NCBI GenBank assembly: GCA_944325495.1 | Contig: CALVAD010000012.1 | Coordinates: 1-44,245 of the forward strand | DNA from: an uncultured Bacteroidales bacterium | GTDB taxonomy: Bacteria; Bacteroidota; Bacteroidia; Bacteroidales; UBA932 | Length of the DNA stretch: 44,245 bases | Direction of reading: 5' to 3' | Shown: positions 40,603 through 44,245 of the stretch, in pieces | Layout: each line of letters begins with the position of its first letter | Numbering within the stretch: position 1 is the stretch's first letter | Position numbers and translations under genes: made by a program | The notes under the pieces: model-generated | Told to the model about the DNA's origin: nothing | What the model saw: the letters and a program-made list of their open reading frames with translations, nothing else | The model's database searches: none

Positions 40603-40875
40603 ATGAAGATAGTGCCAGCTGTCCTGATGTCCTCCTGCCTCGCTATGACCGGAGCGTCCGCCACAGGCTGCAAAAGCGGCGCGGTGATGAAACCTGCTTC
40701 CGAGAATATTTTGGGAAAGTGGGCGCAGGCTGCCGCATGTGAAGTGACCGGTTTCGGGCGAGGCCATGGACAAGTATATAACGGTCAACAGAATACGATC
40801 CGCGACGAAAGACTCATTACCGATACGGACAAAAGCGAGACGCTGCTTGTCACCCTCCGCATTTGCAAGACCTGA
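40603..40875 (+). CDS. Small lipoprotein-like ORF, possibly truncated
   Basis: A 90-residue frame that begins MKIVPAVLMSSCLAMTGASA and reaches a lipobox-like ATGC, so it looks like a lipoprotein signal peptide followed by KSGAVMKPASENILGKW, the kind of sequence that starts small META-like lipoproteins. After about residue 45 the sequence loses any recognisable pattern and stops early, so it may be frameshifted or truncated. The upstream ATG at 40573 lies before a TATCTTTC promoter-like box at about 40579-40586, which argues for the internal start. Function unknown. Confidence 0.4.
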   Translation: MKIVPAVLMSSCLAMTGASATGCKSGAVMKPASENILGKWAQAAACEVTGFGRGHGQVYNGQQNTIRDERLITDTDKSETLLVTLRICKT

Positions 40876-41021
40876 TATCTGGACATCATCGCTGATACCG
40901 AGTATTAGCATGCGCCTTCGCCATTGGCAAAGGCTGATACACTCTTGAGCTGGCTTTTGGATTGTCTGGCTTAGAGCATCTGTTTCTTGTCGTAGGGAGT
41001 TGTTACGCCTTAGGCGTCTGG

Positions 41022-41381
41022 TTAAAACAATTCTCCGGCTATTTGAGCTGCTTTCTCTTCATCGATGGTAAAGACATGGTTCAGCAAGCCGACCGAAACG
41101 ACCTGCGTCTCTCCGTCGTAGGTAACGGTCCCTATGCTGCATACAAGATAATCTTCTACATTGAGCATGTTGTCGATGACAAGCCCTCCGAGACCGGTCC
41201 CGATCATGGAGCCGAACATCACCAGGCCCGCATCCTCCTCCTCGCCGGACAATTCAGTGGTAATAACCTGATTGACCAGATCTTTCAATGTCTCTGAATG
41301 CGCTTCCTTGTCCGGACAAGTAGCCACGCAGATACCGCCGAGAATAAGGAGGGCCAGCAATGTATATAATATCGCTTTCAT
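41022..41381 (-). CDS. DUF4359-like protein
   Basis: A 119-residue protein with an N-terminal hydrophobic segment (AILYTLLALLILGGICVATC) followed by CPDKEAHSETLKDLVNQVIT, the typical opening of DUF4359 proteins. The rest (DAGLVMFGSMIGTGLGGLVI, LNVEDYLVCSIGTVTYDGE, VSVGLLNHVFTIDEEKAAQI) is likely periplasmic beta/alpha. Function of the family is unknown. A TAACTTTA -7-like element lies at 41411-41404. It is a stand-alone minus-strand gene at the edge of the AT-rich accessory region. Confidence 0.75.
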   Translation of the reverse strand: MKAILYTLLALLILGGICVATCPDKEAHSETLKDLVNQVITTELSGEEEDAGLVMFGSMIGTGLGGLVIDNMLNVEDYLVCSIGTVTYDGETQVVSVGLLNHVFTIDEEKAAQIAGELF

Positions 41382-41469
41382 AATTTAAATGCTGTGCTGC
41401 TTGTAAAGTTAATGATTTATTGCGATTTGTTCATGCGTATGCAGAATTAGGTTCTTTTTGAGGTCGTCA

Positions 41470-41658
41470 ATGTCTGATAAGTTCGATAAAAAGACCCTGT
41501 ATCTGCTCGACATTGTCTCCAGATGTCTGGAGCCGTTCGTGACAGAGCAGATTCATTTCACAAAACCTTATGAAATATGTTATGCTCCGGGCTATCCGGC
41601 AAAGAAATTTCAGAAAATGCTTGATTCGTTTGATGAAGATTTGCCGGACAATGCATAG
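41470..41658 (+). CDS. Hypothetical protein, 62 residues
   Basis: A short frame starting MSDKFDKKTLYLLDIVSRCL, then VTEQIHFTKPYEICYAPGYPA and ending LDSFDEDLPDNA. No family recognised and no signal or membrane segment. A possible promoter TTTG (41426-41429) plus TAGGTTCT (41448-41455) at 18-base spacing precedes it. It ends 36 bases before the first 171-bp repeat, just outside the repeat-flanked unit. It could be a remnant of a longer gene. Confidence 0.4.
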   Translation: MSDKFDKKTLYLLDIVSRCLEPFVTEQIHFTKPYEICYAPGYPAKKFQKMLDSFDEDLPDNA

Positions 41659-41694
41659 TAAAGCCTTAGAATATCATAACATATAATTCCGTCG

Positions 41695-41865
41695 CTTAGA
41701 AACTTTACATGCAAGTTCCGGTTTCGGAGGCAAACCGCATCTCGGACAAACAAACCGAATCTCTGAAACTAAAAACACCAGCGCGACAAACAAGTTATCT
41801 TTGTTTATCACGCTGATTTTCAATCTTTTAATCTATTCAAAGAGTATCAATACTCTTCCTCGTTG
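41695..41865. repeat. 171-bp direct repeat, copy A
   Basis: It aligns without gaps to 44064-44234 at about 90% identity (about 16 differences). It contains a hairpin around AGCGCGACAAAC and GTTTATCACGCT, and a second small palindrome GAGTATCAATACTC. It is the left boundary of the DUF3791/ATPase unit. Confidence 0.9.
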
Positions 41866-42009
41866 GATTTATTCAAAGGTTTGTATAAGTTATTGGTTTA
41901 CAATATAATTTTTTCAAGAAATCATTACAAGGGCAAATAATAAGGCAAACTCTAAAACTTGTGAAAATAGGTAAAATCTTATATTACAGAGAGTTGCGCG
42001 CGAGCGATC

Positions 42010-42300
42010 TTACATGGGGCTTATCTGACGCACTGCTGTTCTGCAGAGGATTTCTTCTTCCGGGAATAAGAGTTCAGGCGAATTCCTCTTTGAGCACATA
42101 TCAAAGACATAGACCGGACTCTGATAGTATAGACCAGTTTCCGGATCTTCTATTTTTGAGAAAGTCTTCGATTTATATAATCTGTCGAATGCTTCTTTAT
42201 CCGTGAGATGATATTCTTCTATTATCATTGGGACGATATCCTCACACAGGCACTCAATCATAAACTGCCGGTCTGTTGCTGTCATATCTTTTTCAATCAT
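42010..42300 (-). CDS. Small partner protein of the DUF3791 gene
   Basis: A 96-residue protein. Its core MIECLCEDIVPMIIEEYHLT, then KEAFDRLYKSKTFSKIEDPE and TGLYYQSPVYVFDM matches a small Bacteroidales family usually encoded next to DUF3791 proteins, with a conserved TGLYxQSPxYVYE ending. Here the sequence after YVFDM (CSKRNSPELLF...) departs from the expected end, so the C terminus may be frameshifted. It overlaps the upstream DUF3791 gene by 4 bases, which supports coupling. Such pairs often accompany DUF3990 toxin-like genes; none is present here. An antitoxin role is inferred, not shown. Confidence 0.6.
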   Translation of the reverse strand: MIEKDMTATDRQFMIECLCEDIVPMIIEEYHLTDKEAFDRLYKSKTFSKIEDPETGLYYQSPVYVFDMCSKRNSPELLFPEEEILCRTAVRQISPM

Positions 42301-42521
42301 GACAATGGCCCTCCGTTCCTATGGCAGACTTTCACCATATCATCCACCGCATCGTCAATTGAAAATGCGTGCTCGACATCATAAAAATCAAAGATGAAAT
42401 CCAACCCTTTGTACTGCGAAAGATAGCCGTATGCAAAAGCGTTGCTGACGGAGAACCTTTCAGCGAAAGCACCTATGCAGGCAACATAAAACGAAATCCT
42501 GTTTCTCTCTTCGCGGCTCAT
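42297..42521 (-). CDS. DUF3791-like small protein
   Basis: A 74-residue protein with the DUF3791 pattern: MSREERNRISFYVACIGAFA, a helix, then AFAYGYLSQYKGLDFIFDFY and DVEHAFSIDDAVDDMVKVC, matching the family's yx2lxxxgxxdfixxxYdxxHtxs shape. Its stop overlaps the next gene's ATG by 4 bases. The family is of unknown function and is often found in toxin-antitoxin-like cassettes. It lies within the 171-bp repeat-flanked unit. Confidence 0.7.
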   Translation of the reverse strand: MSREERNRISFYVACIGAFAERFSVSNAFAYGYLSQYKGLDFIFDFYDVEHAFSIDDAVDDMVKVCHRNGGPLS

Positions 42522-42682
42522 ACAGACATCTTTTGGTCAAATATACGCAGAAGCCGAGAGCAGAACAAATTTATTTGTTTTGCCGAGGCGCAACAGTATA
42601 TGTGACACGAATGTGGCAAATATAACTATTTCCTTTTTTTGATTGAAAGTTCGATCAGCAGACTGCGTCAAGTGCAAGGAAA

Positions 42683-43858
42683 TCAGTAAATGAATCCGAA
42701 CATCCAGATGGGTATATTCTTGCCGGCAGCATACTCTATGTTATCTTTCACGACATATCCATTGGCTGCTTCTTTCAACTGTTTTCCCGTCTTGTTCTTT
42801 CCTCCAACCTCGAATGTCATGTCATTAATCTCAAAGTCTGAAATTTTTGATGAACGGACAGGATACTTTTCTTTTATCCATGTCAGAAACATAGTCTCCC
42901 TGATTGTACCTTCATCGGCTTTGCCGAGTCCAAGTGCATAAATGATATTCGAATTGTCAAGATAAAGTTTCTCCGTCTTTTGCAACAGGCCGTCTCCGCT
43001 GGATTTCTCCCTTAACGCATTGAACAACCCCGACTTCTCCAGATACTCTATATAATCAGGAAGTGTGTTTCTGCTTATGTCCAGATCTCTGGCAAGCGTT
43101 GTATGATTCGGCTTGTAGGGGACGGACAGAGCAAGCATATACATCAGTTTTTTTAACTTTACCGCAGCGGCAACTGTCATCTCCGCATATTTCGGAATAT
43201 CATCCTCAACGGTAGCGGTAATGGACTGTTTCAATTTTATCAGAAAGTCCTCCTCTGTAAAATACGGATAACAACCGTGATGCAGATACTCCTGATAATA
43301 TTTCAGAGGCCTGTATTCTCCGTATGGAAAATCCACTTTGCCTTCAAGGATATCTTCCAATGAAGACGGTTTGAGGCTCCACCCTTGAGAAATGTTGAGG
43401 TATTCCCTGAATGACAGAACGGGCATCGTGTATTCGACCGTTCTCCTGCTCAGATCCGCCTTGCCGCCTTTCTTCAAATCAAGTATCGAACTGCCTGAAT
43501 ATACTACCTGCAGGAGCGGCAGCTGGTCATATATCATCTTGATTTCGGTCGTCCATCCTCTGTACTTATGTATTTCGTCTATATACAGTTTCTTGCCTCC
43601 GCGCTGAAAAAATGCCAGCGCTAGATCGTAGATAGTGTTACCTGCAAAATAGAAATCATCCGCCTGAACATATAATGATTCTTCTATTTTGTCATACAAC
43701 TTGATATGCTGGAGAATCATCGTTGATTTCCCGACACCTTTCTGCCCGAGAATGCCTATCAGCCTGTTTTTCCAGTTGATGGTTTCATGAAACGATCTGA
43801 CATAATTGACTGGAGTCAGGTCAAGTCTGATTTTATATGCTTGCAATAATGTATCCAT
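42683..43858 (-). CDS. AAA ATPase with C-terminal DUF4143 domain
   Basis: A 391-residue protein of the AAA_14/DUF4143 family. Walker A is GQKGVGKST (about residues 38-46) and Walker B is KLYIDEIHKY (about 88-97). A sensor-1-like VVYSGSSIL and RRTVEYTMPVLSFREYL follow. The C-terminal DUF4143 half contains a winged-helix-like LARDLDISRNTLPDYIEYLEKSGLF and the nuclease-like FEVGGKNKTGKQ strand. Such ATPases are abundant accessory genes in Bacteroidales and their function is unknown; the C-terminal part resembles restriction-endonuclease-like folds. It starts after a triple palindrome array and sits inside the 171-bp direct-repeat unit, on the minus strand. Confidence 0.88.
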   Translation of the reverse strand: MDTLLQAYKIRLDLTPVNYVRSFHETINWKNRLIGILGQKGVGKSTMILQHIKLYDKIEESLYVQADDFYFAGNTIYDLALAFFQRGGKKLYIDEIHKYRGWTTEIKMIYDQLPLLQVVYSGSSILDLKKGGKADLSRRTVEYTMPVLSFREYLNISQGWSLKPSSLEDILEGKVDFPYGEYRPLKYYQEYLHHGCYPYFTEEDFLIKLKQSITATVEDDIPKYAEMTVAAAVKLKKLMYMLALSVPYKPNHTTLARDLDISRNTLPDYIEYLEKSGLFNALREKSSGDGLLQKTEKLYLDNSNIIYALGLGKADEGTIRETMFLTWIKEKYPVRSSKISDFEINDMTFEVGGKNKTGKQLKEAANGYVVKDNIEYAAGKNIPIWMFGFIY

Positions 43859-43897
43859 GCCTCTTGTTTATGTTTTATGAAGCAAATATACATAATT

Positions 43898-43979
43898 GCA
43901 CAGAAAATAGTGCGATTTTTCATGAAATATGCACTGAAGTTGGTGCGATAATGAATGAAAACTGCACTGGAAATAGTGC
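43898..43979. promoter_or_regulatory. Triple GCAC-N8-GTGC operator-like array with 33-bp period
   Basis: GCAC-N8-GTGC occurs at 43898-43913, 43931-43946 and 43964-43979. Starts are spaced exactly 33 bases, about three helical turns, so the sites face the same side of DNA. The nearest site is 40 bases upstream of the ATPase ATG. Probably a cooperative repressor or self-binding site of the ATPase gene. Confidence 0.75.
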
Positions 43980-44034
43980 AGCGCCTCATTCGCTTATAAC
44001 GGCCTTTGTTTTAATTGTTAAACTTTTTAATAAC

Positions 44035-44057
44035 CTGTCCGGAATTTTACCGGACAG
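44035..44057. terminator. Hairpin before repeat copy B
   Basis: CTGTCCGG (44035-44042) pairs perfectly with CCGGACAG (44050-44057) around AATTTTA. It has no long T-run, so it may be a weak terminator for a gene beyond the right edge or a structural element of the island boundary. Confidence 0.5.
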
Positions 44058-44063
44058 CGATGA

Positions 44064-44234
44064 CTTAGAAACTTTACATGCAAGTTTCGGTTTCGGAAGC
44101 AAACAGCATTTTGGACAAACAAGCCGAATCTCTGAATCTAAAAACACCAGCGCGACAAACATATTTTCATTGTTTATCGCGCTGATTTTCAATTTTTTAA
44201 TCTATTCAAAGAGAATCAATATTCTTCCTCGTTG
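44064..44234. repeat. 171-bp direct repeat, copy B
   Basis: Same sequence family as 41695-41865, ungapped, offset 2369 bases. The hairpin is again present, with AGCGCGACAAACA and TGTTTATCGCGCT. It is the right boundary of the DUF3791/ATPase unit; the window ends 11 bases later. Confidence 0.9.
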
Positions 44235-44245
44235 AAGAAATTTAT

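Noticed and set aside
40537-40911. Minus-strand frame of 124 residues over the small lipoprotein ORF
   Set aside because: It has no recognisable features, and the opposite strand has a convincing lipoprotein signal peptide.
41695-41865. A short minus-strand frame with a CPxC motif runs through both 171-bp repeats
   Set aside because: Most differences between the two copies would change amino acids, and a stop lies just upstream, so coding constraint is not supported; the hairpin is the better-conserved feature.
41961-42206. Plus-strand frame of 81 residues opposite the DUF3791 partner gene
   Set aside because: It starts with GTG, matches no family and overlaps the better-supported minus-strand gene.
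43898-43979. Could the 33-base spaced units be a CRISPR array?
   Set aside because: Only three units, no constant repeat with unique spacers, and each unit is an imperfect copy of the next with internal palindromes; no cas genes are visible.
41695-44234. Integron attC interpretation of the 171-bp repeats
   Set aside because: The hairpin arms do not match the GTTRRRY/RYYYAAC core sites, and no integron integrase is in the window.
43837-44235. Plus-strand frame of 132 residues through the operator array and repeat B
   Set aside because: It crosses the palindrome array and the repeat, overlaps the ATPase start and shows no protein features.

Overview
The window looks like a GC-rich chromosomal segment of a gut- or rumen-type Bacteroidales bacterium. 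The evidence is a SusC/SusD pair, a hybrid two-component system (HTCS), many Bacteroidetes-style lipoproteins, a type B ribosomal protein L31, a fimbrillin/GLUG surface protein and promoters of the Bacteroidetes type (TAnnTTTG, sometimes with an upstream TTTG). I cannot assign a genus.

Layout. 1-620: a decayed transposase zinc-ribbon fragment, then tRNA-Glu(CTC) with a terminator and a clean promoter. 622-3483: a NamZ-like (DUF1343) protein and a phosphohexomutase, divergent from rpmE. 3541-4116: no gene, but several copies of a short palindromic motif also present at the left edge. 4117-6813 (minus): tRNA-Ala(GGC), a thioesterase, msrA and a PriA homologue that has lost its helicase and zinc motifs. 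7035-7688: a HAD phosphatase.

7699-27746 is a rhamnose-directed polysaccharide utilisation locus. On the minus strand it encodes a GH78 alpha-L-rhamnosidase, a GH99/GH71-like secreted protein with a G8-tract frameshift, SusC, SusD, a surface DUF4998/F5-8C/DUF5013 lipoprotein, two lipoprotein esterases (alpha/beta and SGNH), a RhaI-like isomerase, a terminator and then the RhaT symporter. A divergent HTCS regulator is the likely sensor. The inferred flow is: esterases and hydrolases deacylate and trim a rhamnose-containing glycan at the surface, SusCD imports the products, GH78 releases L-rhamnose, RhaT takes it across the inner membrane and the isomerase acts on it.

27795-32059 is a cell-surface lipoprotein locus. 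A 44-residue peptide gene overlaps a fimbrillin/GLUG lipoprotein, followed by two more lipoproteins bracketed by two copies of a very long perfect hairpin. 32254-36529 carries an orphan small protein, a glutamine synthetase and an autoregulated ABC-permease-GntR operon with a clear palindromic operator. 36617-39898 has a CE1-type esterase, an outer-membrane beta-barrel, a double GNAT acetyltransferase and a small membrane protein.

39900-44245 is accessory DNA that becomes visibly AT-rich after about 41.4 kb. It holds a fossil regulatory array, small orphan genes, a DUF4359 protein, a DUF3791-type gene pair and an AAA/DUF4143 ATPase. The ATPase is preceded by three palindromes at an exact 33-bp period. 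The gene pair and ATPase lie between two 171-bp direct repeats about 2.37 kb apart.
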